Below are positions 43,454-53,782 of a stretch of 64,000 bases of DNA, one piece after another. The stretch lies in assembly GCF_000006405.1 (NCBI RefSeq), contig NW_003206658.1, positions 910,802-974,801 on the forward strand. The letters are read 5' to 3'. A model generated the notes under the pieces. The model had not been told where the DNA came from, made no database searches, and saw nothing but the letters and a program-made list of their open reading frames with translations. The stretch comes from Perkinsus marinus ATCC 50983. Taxonomy: Eukaryota; Perkinsozoa; Perkinsida; Perkinsidae. The first letter of the stretch is position 1; the number at the start of each line of letters is the position of its first letter. A program made the translations under genes and the position numbers.

Positions 43454-43803
43454 TATGAGGGAACGCAACTAGAAGTATATGCTTCTGCCATCGAGAGTGA
43501 TAGTCTCGGGTGAGGGATGACTTATGCTAGGGTACGGATTTTTCGAGTCTCGGAGATGATGCTTGTGGTCAACACACTGTGGCGAGTGCTTGTGTTCCGT
43601 GGTCGTACACAGCCCCCGCAGTCGTGTAAGCGGATCCTGCCGAGAGGAAAGGAAGTACATTGGCAGAGGTTATCTCGCCCTGTGGACAGAACCCATTGGC
43701 AGGATGAAAGTAGACAATTTAAAAGGCCAAAACTGATCCCTCGTGAGCCAATGTGCATTGACGCGAGTCTAACTAAGCCGTGTTGTCGGCGTCGGACTTT
43801 AAA

Positions 43804-43834
<31 letters not shown>
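43804..43834 (+). repeat. (CA)n 3' tail of the LINE
   Basis: About fifteen CA units end directly at the right target duplication, as a simple-repeat 3' tail would. Confidence 0.9.
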
Positions 43835-43836
<2 letters not shown>

Positions 43837-43843
43837 TCGGTAT

Positions 43844-44154
43844 CGTCAAAACATCCGTCTTCAACCGTTGAGACCATTACCCCGGTTAGACAGGAGACAG
43901 CAGCTTCAACTAGACGTGTGGATAATGTTCTAGTGTTTGGTAAACCTATTCCATCTTCTGTCACGCCTCACAATGGTTGGTTGGGTATCTCAAATGATAC
44001 ATCTATTTATCTTGGATCGGCTTCTATTGAATGCTATACTGCCAACTCGGACTCTTTATGTCGAAGCCCTGTTACTCTCGTAACAGATATATCTGGGGCG
44101 TTGTCCACTTCCAATGAGTTTCTCTACGAGGTGTCTCGTACTAAGGTGATTTAG
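43844..44154 (+). pseudogene. Element D pol C-terminal tail, after the LINE
   Basis: Frame SSKHPSSTVETITPVRQET ... LVFGKPIPSSVTPHN ... TISGALSTSNEFLYEV-like, ending with a TAG at 44152. It continues the 41490-41661 frame once the LINE and one target duplicate are removed. Bases 44155-44592 are untranslated and lead to the 3' LTR. Confidence 0.7.
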
Positions 44155-44592
44155 ATAACGTCCTCTACTAGACCTCTAACACGCTCTCTTCTAGAACGTA
44201 CTAGTAATTTGCTAGACCGGCTACAACTCTAAAGGACTCTAACTATGATTTGGCCCAACTTCGTTCTATCACCAACGATTACTATGAGGAGGATAAGAAC
44301 TCTATCTTGGATTAAGTGGCCTAGGACGGTTAGTGACCGTGGTCTATCTATTATCTATCAAGTGGTATAAGGAAATGCTCTAGTAGTTAGTATCTACGAT
44401 TGCATCCGCTATGACGATATCTATATTGGTATCACTATCGATGTCTCTTATGACATCCCTACTTTTTCTCTATAGATCATAGGCTAGATTCGTATACCTA
44501 TATTGTATTTGTCTGCTTTATATAGACAATTAAGGTATGGTCTATGAGATGGTCTCTACAGATGTGTCTAAACACGGACCATCTACGGGGTA

Positions 44593-44928
44593 TGTGCTGA
44601 CCTTCAGGCAGCGCAAGATTCTATGTCGCTCGCCTAGAATCTAACCGTTTCAATCAAAGGCTTTATTGGATTGTATATCAAACTTAAGACTGTTTGGATT
44701 ACGTCCGTCTGATCCTTACGACCTACCCGTTCGTCTACTCTGGTGGTCTATCATCGATCTCTATTTGTGATCTCTATCCCGTCTACATATAGAACTGTAT
44801 CTGATCTGTATTATCTATGCATTCTATTAGTGAGTCGCCGCAGTTTGTGTTATGCAGCCGTCGGATTCTGGGTTTAGTTCTAGTGAACGCTTTACACCTG
44901 TGCAATCTACTTCGCACATCGAACCACC
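44593..44928 (+). repeat. 3' LTR of element D
   Basis: Same length and ends as the 5' LTR; about 98% alike by eye. It repeats the first gag codons (MQPSDSGFSSSERF at 44852). Confidence 0.9.
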
Positions 44929-45018
44929 AATACCTGGGCGGATTCCATGTGTTTATGCGGCGCTAAAAATGGGGGCTAACTTTAATAGGTTTCTATGGCG
45001 TGCGCCAATGCACTTATG

Positions 45019-45438
45019 TGTCGCAGGAGTGAACCGACCCAACTAATGAGAAGAACACAACCAGCACACCTAGGGTATAAGGAGTTGAGCTGACTAAGCT
45101 ATAACCAGATATCCGACTACGTACAGAGCGGTGGCTGTACGAGATAGAGATAACCAGAGAATACGACTACCGCAGGGACACTACGATAGATGACGGGGAT
45201 AAGAGTACGAGTGGAAGGCGTGTACAGAACACGAGTGGACTACGTGTAAAGTGTACTTGTACAGAGCTCGTAGTAAGCTTGAACTAAGCTTATACGACAA
45301 CTACGTATGATCGATATCCAATAGCTAAAGATACTGCGAAACGGCTGCAGTACTCGCAGATACGGTCTGTAGCACACAGTGAAGATCGCACACAGAATAG
45401 GGACGTGCGCACAGCGGAGCGAAGCACGTCCCATCACA
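45019..45438 (-). repeat. 3' LTR of element E
   Basis: Minus sense TGTGATGGGACGTGC ... CACTCCTGCGACA. A polypurine tract GCGTGGGAGGAA (45439-45450 on the complement) adjoins its start. Confidence 0.95.
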
Positions 45439-45567
45439 TTCCTCCCACGCAGATCCGAACCGGGCTACAGACGGAAAAAGCAGCGTACCAGTGAAGGCAG
45501 CATATACGAATTCTAGCAATACGTACTACAGCGGTGTACTTAATCATAATAATAAAAAGTCTCATAC

Positions 45568-45954
45568 TTAATTCATCCTTACGGCAACAGCTTGTCCGAG
45601 CCGTCCAGAATAGAGCAGAATCAGCTTAGCTCGAAGGGCCATCCTTAGAGCAAGCAGAACCTTGAGTCGGGGCTTGAGCTTGAGCATCCTCGATTTCAAC
45701 GTCCGGCACGACCTCAGAAACGAATCCTTCAATCTTGAGAGCGTCTTCGGCGGACCAGGCTGCATCATCGACACCACGGGCAAATCAGGGACAAAAGCGT
45801 AGACATATCGACTGGATAGACTAGAAATACAGCGCAGGATTGGAACCGCCGAGACAGTTCGGGGTTCCACAGTCACTGCAGCGCAGTGGCAAAACCAACT
45901 TGTAGAAATAACCAAAACATGTTGTACAGGACCTTCACATCCAACCACAACCAA
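45568..45954 (-). CDS. Small open frame after pol of element E
   Basis: 128 codons (MVVVGCEGPVQHVLVISTSW...) between pol and the 3' LTR. Basic and leucine-rich near its end (LKLKPRLKVLLALRMALRAK). No envelope-like signal or membrane pattern is convincing; it may be untranslated sequence. Confidence 0.25.
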   Translation of the reverse strand: MVVVGCEGPVQHVLVISTSWFCHCAAVTVEPRTVSAVPILRCISSLSSRYVYAFVPDLPVVSMMQPGPPKTLSRLKDSFLRSCRTLKSRMLKLKPRLKVLLALRMALRAKLILLYSGRLGQAVAVRMN

Positions 45955-46143
45955 CTAAGTAACAGGCTTCGACACGTACAGAAAGGAGACATAGAGGAAC
46001 TATCCCTGAACGGGGATAGGCTGCCGGCAGGCTTTTACAAGAGGCAACGAGGAGGGTCGGGAGATCGTCCAACTCGAGACTGTATAGAGAGTTAGAAGGG
46101 TGCACCAATCTCTTTCTCCTCCCACGCAAACCTCCTTCCTCAC

Positions 46144-49100
46144 TTAAGAAGAGTCAGAACGTCCATGGCTCCGTTCAGAACGAAGAGCCATCGGGACGTA
46201 GGTATCGGGGTCGAAGCGGGTCGGTGGTCGGGATCGGTGACCAGCCCTAGACCTAGTAAATGGTCTTGTAGACTCGGGGGCTGCCTCTGCCGGAGGCGTG
46301 GTCGGCGGTGCCTCAGCAGGTTGTTGGATGGGGTCGTTAACAGGGGGCGTCGGCGTACCTTGGGGAGACTCGAAGTCAGCGTCCATGATCGGGCTTGCCA
46401 TATCGGAAGGAAGCGGCGTTGACTCTTCAGGAGACTCCACAGGGGTAGTAGGCGTCACGGACCGTGAGCGTCCAGGGGGAAGCTCGTCAGGTGACACAGA
46501 TCGGGATGGTTCCAGGGGGGACGGAGGGCCATCCGAAGGTACCGACTCAGCCGGGCTCTGAAGACTATCAGGCACCGGCGACGGGAGCGGTGTAGAAAGA
46601 AGCGGCGGGGACAGGGGCGAATAATGCCCATCATGAACAGGTCGTCCTTCCACCGGAGGAGGCGACGACATAAACGGCCGCGGGGGTAACATAGACTGTC
46701 TAGATGGAGCCGCAGGAGTAGAGGCTGCCGAAGGGGGCATAGGCCTCGTCCGTGATCTAGACGGGGCAGGAGATGCGGACGGACCATTCGGCGGTCGTAC
46801 CACAGATCGAGCGGGTACGGGCTGATTGTCCGGAACACCGTTAGAGAACTCGTCCTCGTCAGACATTGACCTAGGAGGCATCGTTCGCTGAGGGTGTAGA
46901 GCATGAGCAGGCGGTGCCTCAGGGTTGAAGGCCGGTAGAGGGGGTAGGTCTGGGACTTCTCGATCCACACGCTGTAGGAGACCGTCCGGCAGTTGGTCAG
47001 GTTGAACTGGATCCAGTCGAACATGGTCCACGTTGATGACCTTCAACTCGCCCGTGACAGCATGTTTAAGGCGAAGCACTTTTACCGGGTCTTGTGAGCC
47101 AATAATGTCCACTATGTACCAGTCACCTTCCCACCTCGGAGCCAGCTTGTTGTTGGGGACGTGAACACGTACAAAGACTCTAGCGTTCGGAAAGAAAGCC
47201 GTGGGCTTGGCTTTGCGATCGTAGAAGGCCTTGTACCTCGCTGCTGCATGAGTGACAGCCTGGTCGACCTCATCGTCCAAGTAAGCTCGTACCCTAGCCA
47301 CATATTGTCCGTACGTCTCGGTATCAAATACCAGTGAACTATAAGCGGACGTTATAGGAATGAAGTCGGCCGGAGGCTCACGTCCAAACATAAGCATGAA
47401 GGGACTGTAGCCAGTAGAAGAGTGGATAGCAGTGTTGTACTTGAACATCCGGAGCCGGCAGATGGGTCGGCCAGTCGGGGATGCAACAGTGTCTCCTCAA
47501 CATCGACAAGATGGTCCCGTTAAGTCGTTCAACCAAACCGTTACCAGCTGGATGGTAGATGGTCGTCCGAGACTTAGAGATACCCAGAGCGTCCAAGGTA
47601 GCTCGGAATAGAGCACTCTCAAATTGCTGGCCTTGATCCGAGTGGATCCGTGCTGGCGGACCAAACCGAGCGAACAACCCAAGAAGGTGAGGCAAAGACT
47701 CTTCCACCGTTTCCGTACGGAGAGGGTAGGCTTCACCCCACTTGGTGAAGTAGTCTTGAACCACCAAGAGGCACTTATAACCGCCCACACCAGGACCGAT
47801 CTTAAGGTAGTCGACACCTAAGGTGTGCCAAGCTCGTCCGACAGGAACCGGTAACAGGGGTGACGGGGATCCTTGTAATGGGCCAGCAGCAAGACAAGAA
47901 GTACAGGTCTGCAAATGCACTTCCACATCCACGTGCATAGTCGGCCAGTAGCACTGTTGTTTCATCTTGCTCAGCATCTTCTCTCGAGCAAAGTGGCCGG
48001 TGTCCTGATGATAATGGCGGAGGGCACGTTCTCGTAACTCATCGGGGATCACTGGTAGGAGCCTCGCCTCATCCAGCGCGTCCATACGATAATGCCGAGC
48101 CAAAATCCCATCAGACACATCCAAAGAAGCCCATATACGTCGATACGGAAGGTAGTCTCGGGTCTTGAACTCGCTGCGGCCCAAAGGATGACCGTCCAAG
48201 ACTCGCTCTCGTACTGCAGAGACCACCTCGTCCAAGTCCTGACCGTCTCGGATATCATCGATCGAGAATAGGGTGTCAAGAACCACCAAGGACGTATGTA
48301 GTCGGCAACCAGGGTCGTCCAGACAAGATCGCAAGACGGGGGAGTCGTTGACGGGGGACCGTACTTCACACGCATGGGGGTCTGGTACTACAGGATCTGG
48401 CCGTGGCAATTGAGGTCGAGAGAGTACATCAGCATTGATATTCTTCGTCCCTTCCTTGTACCGTACCACAAACCGATACCGTTGCATAGCCAAAATCCAT
48501 CGCTGGACTCGATCAGACGTACACTTAGCAAGGTGTTGCAAGGGGCGGTGATCACTGTAGATAGTAACCTCCAAAGGGTGACCAATAATATAGTCATGAA
48601 ACCGATGCAGACACCGAAACAGCGCGTACGCTTCCTTCTCGAAGGTATGCCAGCGTAACTCAGCACCAGATAGGACTTGAGAGTAGTAGCAGATCGGGCG
48701 ACCGTTCTGTTCAAGGACCCCACCAATAGCTTGATTGGAAGCATCGCAACAGATCTGGAACGGCTCCCGAAAATCGGGATAGGCCAAGCCAGGAAGTCCG
48801 ATGAGAGCAGTCTTGAGCTTCACAAAGGCTTCATCAGCATCCACGTCCCAATATTTAGGTACGTCGTCCGGGCACTTGTCACATAGAGACACCAGCCGTT
48901 GGATGGGTTTAGCTACCGCAGACATCCGAGGTATGAACGTCCGGTAGTAGTTGACCAGCCCCAGGAACGACCTCACCTCTGACACTGTCCTAGGCGGCGT
49001 CCACTCAGCGATAGCTTGAACCCGAGCGGGATCAGGGTGCATACCGAACTGATCGAAGTAGTGGCCTAGATACTTAACACCGTCTCCAGCGAACTTGAAC

Positions 49101-50962
49101 TTAGCCGCGTTCAGGGTCAGGTTAGCCTCTGCCAATCTACGGAAGACTTCGTCCAAGTGCTTAGCATGGGTCTCCAAGTCCGGTGAAAAGATGAGGACAT
49201 CGTCCAGGTAGACCTTAACATAAGGAAGGTCGCCTAGTAGTCGATCCATCAAGTCTTGGAACGTACCGCAAGCAGAATGTAGACCGAAGGGCATAACCAA
49301 AAACTCGTACAAGGGCAGGTTGGCACCAGGGCAGAAGGCCGTCTTACATACGTCCGAAGGACGGACGGGAATCTGCCAATAACCCGAACGTAGATCGAGA
49401 TTGGTATACACCTTAGATCCAGCCAGAGACTCTTGAACAAAATCGGGTAGCGGGACCGGGTAAGCTGATGGAGGAGAAGCTGTGTTGAGCTTCCGGTAAT
49501 CAACACACATCCTTACGCCTCCGTCCTTCTTGGCAACATACACACAAGGGGCTGCGTACGGGCTTTTAGACCGCCGGATAACACCTTGCTTCTCTAGACC
49601 GTCCAACTGCTCAATAATCTCGTACCGATAGACATGCGGGATACGCCGAGGCTTCTCTCTCGTAGGTTTGGCATCATACGTGTCGATGTCGTGCTCGACC
49701 AAGTTACACCGACCAATCTTGTTAGAGAAGAGCGACTTATACCGCTTACAGACCTCGTCCACCGCCACCAGCTCTGGCTTGGCATCGACGTCGAAGGTAG
49801 GAACCGAAAACACCTCCTCCTCGTCCGTGGGGAGCTGAGGAATTGCGTACTGCTCAATGTCCTTGCCGATAACGTCATCATCCATCTCGTCACCAGGAGC
49901 CATGGACGGAGTCGGCCACTCTTCGTACGGAGTAAGGTCGCCAGCCTTCGAACCCAAATAAGGCTTGAACTGTGGGTACGGTGAAGGGATAGACTGCGCG
50001 AACATGATCTTCATCTTGTAGAAATCGCCTTCGTACAAAGTAGGATCAGGCTCGGTGTCCTTCAAGATCGTAACCTTCGACAGAGCATCATCATCCACGG
50101 ACTGGGCAGGATAAACCGACTCATCTCCTTCCCTTGCCAAAGCGGCAAACCGTGTACCACGAACAAAGCTGTCGTCGTCCCTTGGAGATACCACCGATCC
50201 CTTCTGAGAAGTCGTCGACCATGCCTTAGATACCGAGCCAACCGATGAAGACGTCCGGCCAATGGGCGTCCCAAGGTTACCGTCCGCAACTACTGTGGAC
50301 TTAGTGTGCCGGCAATACATAACAGGCTCACAGCGAGGTCGGACACAACGCCACGGGGTCTTCTTACGGCGTCGCCGGGGTCGTCCATCACAGGCTGGTT
50401 CCTCGGTCGTAGGGACAGGAGTCGCCGACATCGGAGGTGGCTCAACAGGGTCTTCTGTAGTAGTGGTCGACGATGGTATCCTATAAGCGTACAGGGAAGG
50501 CAACGTCAGCCTCAGAGCGACCCCGGGCGGAACATGGGTCGGGCTGCGGATCGGGGCCGAGGTCTTCACGTGCTTGATGCAAAACCCAGTAGCATCCGCT
50601 TGAAGTCCGAGACCAAACCGCCAGAGCCAATCGTACCCTAATAACATATCCGCCGACAGATCGTCCACCACGTAGACCGTCATCTCTGCTGAAGCATCCC
50701 CAGGGGACGAGAGCATGCGTCCCGAGGGTTGCGACAACATAGTAGGGGAATCATAAAAATTGATAGTGACCGTGGCCGTACCGAGAAAGGCCAAACTTAC
50801 CGAAGGTAGAGCCGTCACCGTCGTCATTGAAACTGGTCGTATTTGACAACCAGCAGGTAAAAATTTCTTCTTAACTATAGTTAAACTAGCACCGCTATCT
50901 ACCAGAGCACAGATAAAAGGAGAATGTCGTCCACTACACTCTAACCGGGTATACAGATACAT
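46144..50962 (-). CDS. pol: Element E pol (one frameshift)
   Basis: The main frame 50962-47378 begins in the protease (FICALVDSGASLTIVKKKFL, then DMLLGYDWLWRFG). After a spacer, RT carries YRKLNTASPPSAYPVPLPDF, TNLDLRSGYWQIPV, MPFGLHSACGTFQ and VKVYLDDVLIFS (residue about 583). RNase H has ICCDASNQAIGGVLEQNG, TFEKEAYALFRCL, IYSDHRPLQHL and NINADVLSRP. The integrase has HYHQDTGHFAREK with CTSCLAAG, LGVDYLKIGP, RIHSDQGQQFE and YHPAGNGLVERLNGTI (about 1131), a canonical Ty3/gypsy set. Near 47455 the frame shifts to 47448-46144 (YNTAIHSSTGYSPFMLMFGR), which gives the integrase end, a barrel (NKLAPRWEGDWYIVDIIG) and a long Pro/Ser-rich tail. One indel thus splits an otherwise full polyprotein. Confidence 0.93.
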
Positions 50963-51045
50963 ACCATACGAACCCCCGAACGTTCGTAGTATAACATCAT
51001 CTAATTTAGCTTTGGCACACCGGTCACCGCTAACCGGCTGCCGAG

Positions 51046-52173
51046 CTAGTTTCCCTGCCTCTGTACCAAAGAGGCCATAGGTCGACGTGAAGGGTGGTCA
51101 GGGCAATTGCGAGCCATGTGATCGTCCTTACCACAGATCATACAACCAGTGTCGTACTTGCGAAACGGGCAAGTAGGTGTACGATGAGATCCACCGCAGA
51201 TACCACATCCACCACGACGTTGTTGTTGGAATCGTCCACCATTACCTTTACCACGATTACCAGCATGTTGTACCGGGGCTTGTTGACCAGCCTGGGCAGG
51301 GCGTACAACATGAGTCAGGGCGTTAGTCATGGCAGTAGCCAGCCGTTCGAACTCCTTCGTCAATACCGCCGAGATGTTCTCTGAGTCAACACGTTCGGGA
51401 GAGGGAGACGCCACCGCATTCACTTGTTGGGTACGAGAGGTGGCATTGGCAGTCACGTCTTCCGAGTAAGCGTCCAGGACCTCACAAGCTTCACGGAATG
51501 TCTTGGGGCGATGCCGACGCATCTCTGCCTTAGCCGAACCAGTAGCTGTCTCGCAAACACGGTCAATCAGTAGAGTCTCCAACACAGCAGGGGGAATCTT
51601 CGAGTCGTCCGGGAGCAGGGCACTATAATCTTGAAGGGCTTGCGATAAGTTCGCCGTATACTCCGACAAGGTGATCTTGCCATCCCAGGCGTACTCCTTG
51701 AACCGTAAGAGAGCAGCATCAGCGGTCTTGGATTTATCGAAGGCCTTGAGCAGAGTAGCACGGGCCGTCTGATAATCGCCCTTAGGGCAGGTCGAACGCC
51801 AAACTCGGTGTGCAGAACCAGTAAGATAGAGACCAAGGTACGTACCACGCTGAACATCGTTCCAACCGCAGGCAGAGGTAGCCATCTCGAAGGTACCAAA
51901 CCATTCTTGTATGTCTTGATCTACAGAACCCTTAAACTTCTCACACACGTGATGGCTGATCAGGCCAATGGCAGGCTTCCGAGGCAATCCGGGATTACCG
52001 TTCACAGAGGCAGGCTCTGGAGAGTTCGTACCGTTCGCCACAGAGGAAGCGTTGTTAGAAGTAGGGGGCGTACTAGCCGTACCCGTGCTTGAGGAAGATG
52101 CTGACGTCTCATCAGTACCAATACCAATCTCTCGAGGAGAACTAGGCGTACCACCGTCTTCGTGACCACTCAT
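51046..52173 (-). CDS. gag: Element E gag
   Basis: 375 codons from MSGHEDGGTPSSPREIGIG. Unlike elements A, C and D, this ATG lies outside the LTR, 55 bases past it. A low-complexity N-terminus is followed by a retrotransposon gag domain (DIQEWFGTFEMATSACGW, GLYLTGSAHRVWRS, FKEYAWDGKITLSEYTANL). Two CCHC-type knuckles come last: CGICGGSHRTPTC and CMICGKDDHMARNC. Gag ends at 51046; pol is open in a different frame shortly downstream, so a frameshift probably links them. Gag assembles the particle and packages RNA. Confidence 0.92.
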   Translation of the reverse strand: MSGHEDGGTPSSPREIGIGTDETSASSSSTGTASTPPTSNNASSVANGTNSPEPASVNGNPGLPRKPAIGLISHHVCEKFKGSVDQDIQEWFGTFEMATSACGWNDVQRGTYLGLYLTGSAHRVWRSTCPKGDYQTARATLLKAFDKSKTADAALLRFKEYAWDGKITLSEYTANLSQALQDYSALLPDDSKIPPAVLETLLIDRVCETATGSAKAEMRRHRPKTFREACEVLDAYSEDVTANATSRTQQVNAVASPSPERVDSENISAVLTKEFERLATAMTNALTHVVRPAQAGQQAPVQHAGNRGKGNGGRFQQQRRGGCGICGGSHRTPTCPFRKYDTGCMICGKDDHMARNCPDHPSRRPMASLVQRQGN

Positions 52174-52208
52174 AACCAGACCAAGTAAATGAAGGCGGCG
52201 TAGAACAA

Positions 52209-52221
52209 GGAGCTGCTACCA
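52209..52221 (-). promoter_or_regulatory. Primer-binding site of element E
   Basis: TGGTAGCAGCTCC, 6 bases inside the 5' LTR. TGGTAGCAG is the start of the site complementary to eukaryotic initiator methionine tRNA, the common primer of Ty3-like elements. Confidence 0.75.
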
Positions 52222-52227
52222 GAAAGA

Positions 52228-52649
52228 TGTCGCAGGAGTGAACCGACCCAACTAATGAGAAGAACACAACCAGCACACCTAGGGTATAAGGAGTTGAGCT
52301 GACTAAGCTATAACCAGATATCCGACTACGTACAGAGCGGTGGCTGTACGAGATAGAGATAACCAGAGAATACGACTACCGCAGGGACACTACGATAGAT
52401 GACGGGGATAAGAGTACGAGTGGAAGGCGTGTACAGAACACGAGTGGACTACGTGTAAAGTGTACTTGTACAGAGCTCGTAGTAAGCTTGAACTAAGCTT
52501 ATACGACAACTACGTATGATCGATATCCAATAGCTAAAGATACTGCGAAACGGCTGCAGTACTCGCAGATACGGTCTGTAGCACACAGTGAAGGATCGCA
52601 CACAGAATAGGGACGTGCGCCACAGCGGAGCGAAGCACGTCCCATCACA
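52228..52649 (-). repeat. 5' LTR of element E
   Basis: See the 3' LTR; high identity indicates a young insertion. Confidence 0.95.
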
Positions 52650-53030
52650 TATGCACAAATTGTGCGGACAATGGGCGTAAACAGATACCAGAAATTTCAG
52701 AATTTCTGGAGGGTGGTTCGATGTGCGAAGTAGATTGCACAGGTGTAAAGCGTTCACTAGAAGTAAGCCCATAATCCGACAGCTGCATAACACAATGCGG
52801 CGACTCACTAATAGAATGCATAGATAATACAGATCAGATACAGTTCTATATGTAGACGAGATAGAGATCACAATAGAGATCGACGATAGACCACCAGAGT
52901 AGACGGACGGGTAGATCGCAAGGATCAGACGAACTTAAATCCAGTATTTTAGTCCAATAAAGCCTTTGATTGAAACGGTTAGATTCTAGGCGAGCGCCAT
53001 AGAATCCTGCGCTGCCTGAGGGTCAGCACA
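52650..53030 (-). repeat. Relic LTR of family D, opposite orientation
   Basis: Minus sense: TGTGCTGACCCTCAGG at 53030 through ATCGAACCACC at 52712, then the hairpin (52688-52709) and about 35 bases of gag leader. It is clearly more diverged than the two LTRs of element D. Element E inserted just beyond its internal end. It is head-to-head with the 3' LTR of element D. Confidence 0.85.
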
Positions 53031-53039
53031 ACGCGCGCC

Positions 53040-53720
53040 CGAGGCGCGCGCTAGTCCCTTGACTGTTTATAATCCTATCGTGAGATTTTTTCCGGTTCGA
53101 TTCACTGTTATCATGACCACCCTTCGATTGTCTTGTGAGACGTTTTCACCTCGGCCTCCGGCTGTTAACGTTAGTTTAGCTCGCCCTTCCACGCCACGGT
53201 GGAGATGATGCACGAGTTTGCTTTTAGCTGCACAGCTCGTGGTCATCTCGCAGTACAGGCTCGTAGACCTCACCATACCTACGGCCCTATCCTGGAACTG
53301 GACATCGGTGGCCTACGACCTCCGTCGAGATAGTCTCCGGTTCCTGGCTTACGGGCCGCAGGTTTGCAGTCTGGTCTTTCGGTCTGTGTTACGGTCGGCC
53401 GACTCGGTTGGTTTGGACGGTTCCTCAACGCGACTAGTACTCATGTGAAAATGGAGAGTATAAGTACAGACTTGAGCCAGATGGCTACGGATCTATCTCA
53501 CATGCTTATAGTATCAATTTAATTAGCAACAATGACAACTCTAACACTTAATCTCAGCATCATATATCTATCCTCTGGCCTTCCTGCCTGCCGTTACTCA
53601 CTGGAGCATTTCGCGCACGCCCGATAAGAATAGCAGATCATTCGGTGCCGCGACACTGGGCTTCTGCTGCCCTCACCCGAACTCTGTGGTCGTAGGAAAT
53701 GTGCGGCTTTTCCAACTAAT
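53040..53720 (-). mobile_element. Relic LTR and gag start with spliced-leader-like motif
   Basis: The minus strand shows a block TATCGGGCGTGCGC (near 53620, compare TATTGGGCGTGCGC in the element-C LTR), then a leader-like motif at 53471-53490, 26 bases, and ATG at about 53444 opening MSTSRVEEPSKPTESADRN. This frame stops after about 30 codons. The layout copies that of the element-C LTR (U3-like sequence, leader motif, short spacer, gag-like ATG), so it is probably a related family's 5' end. The other parts are missing. Confidence 0.5.
53471..53490 (-). other. Spliced-leader-like motif
   Basis: The minus strand reads CCGTAGCCATCTGGCTCAAG preceded by T. Relative to the dinoflagellate leader (CGTAGCCATTTTGGCTCAAG ending) it differs by one missing T and one T-to-C change. 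No GT donor follows, so it is not an SL RNA gene. Confidence 0.8.
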
Positions 53721-53782
53721 GTGACTGTAGGATAATAGGGTAATAACAATAATCTGTTTATAGTTCATCATCATCATTTACT

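Larger units (their letters stand above)
41662..43832 (+). mobile_element. Internally deleted LINE with 11-bp target duplication and CA tail
   Basis: Flanked by direct repeats ACTATCGGTAT (41651-41661, 43833-43843); removing it rejoins element D coding (RLSV to SSKHPSS). It has a leader of about 750 bp, an open frame of about 205 codons, then the cysteine-rich end of a LINE ORF2, a 3' untranslated region and a (CA)n tail in place of poly(A). Endonuclease and RT are missing, so it must have been copied by another LINE's enzyme. Confidence 0.88.
33904..44928 (+). mobile_element. BEL/Pao LTR retrotransposon D, decayed, with nested LINE
   Basis: Two 336-bp LTRs (33904-34239, 44593-44928) differ at about 7 positions. 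Internal order: long Ser/Thr-rich gag with two cysteine knuckles, protease, RT, RNase H region, integrase, C-terminal tail. The RT C-terminal sequence ILASFYDPLGLLVEHD is the characteristic post-RT motif of BEL/Pao elements. Several frameshifts and stops break gag, pol and integrase. A 2.2-kb LINE interrupts the tail (41662-43832). No target duplication is visible at the outer ends (CATATTT on the left, AATACC on the right). Confidence 0.92.
45019..52649 (-). mobile_element. Ty3/gypsy LTR retrotransposon E, nearly intact
   Basis: LTRs at 45019-45438 (420 bp) and 52228-52649 (422 bp) differ mainly by two single-base indels (GAAGATCG/GAAGGATCG, GCGCACAG/GCGCCACAG). The 4-bp direct repeat TATG flanks the element (45015-45018, 52650-52653). 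Minus-strand order: 5' LTR, primer-binding site TGGTAGCAGCTCC, gag, pol (protease, RT, RNase H, integrase), tail, polypurine tract, 3' LTR. One frameshift in the integrase is the only clear lesion. It is GC-richer than its neighbours. Confidence 0.96.
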
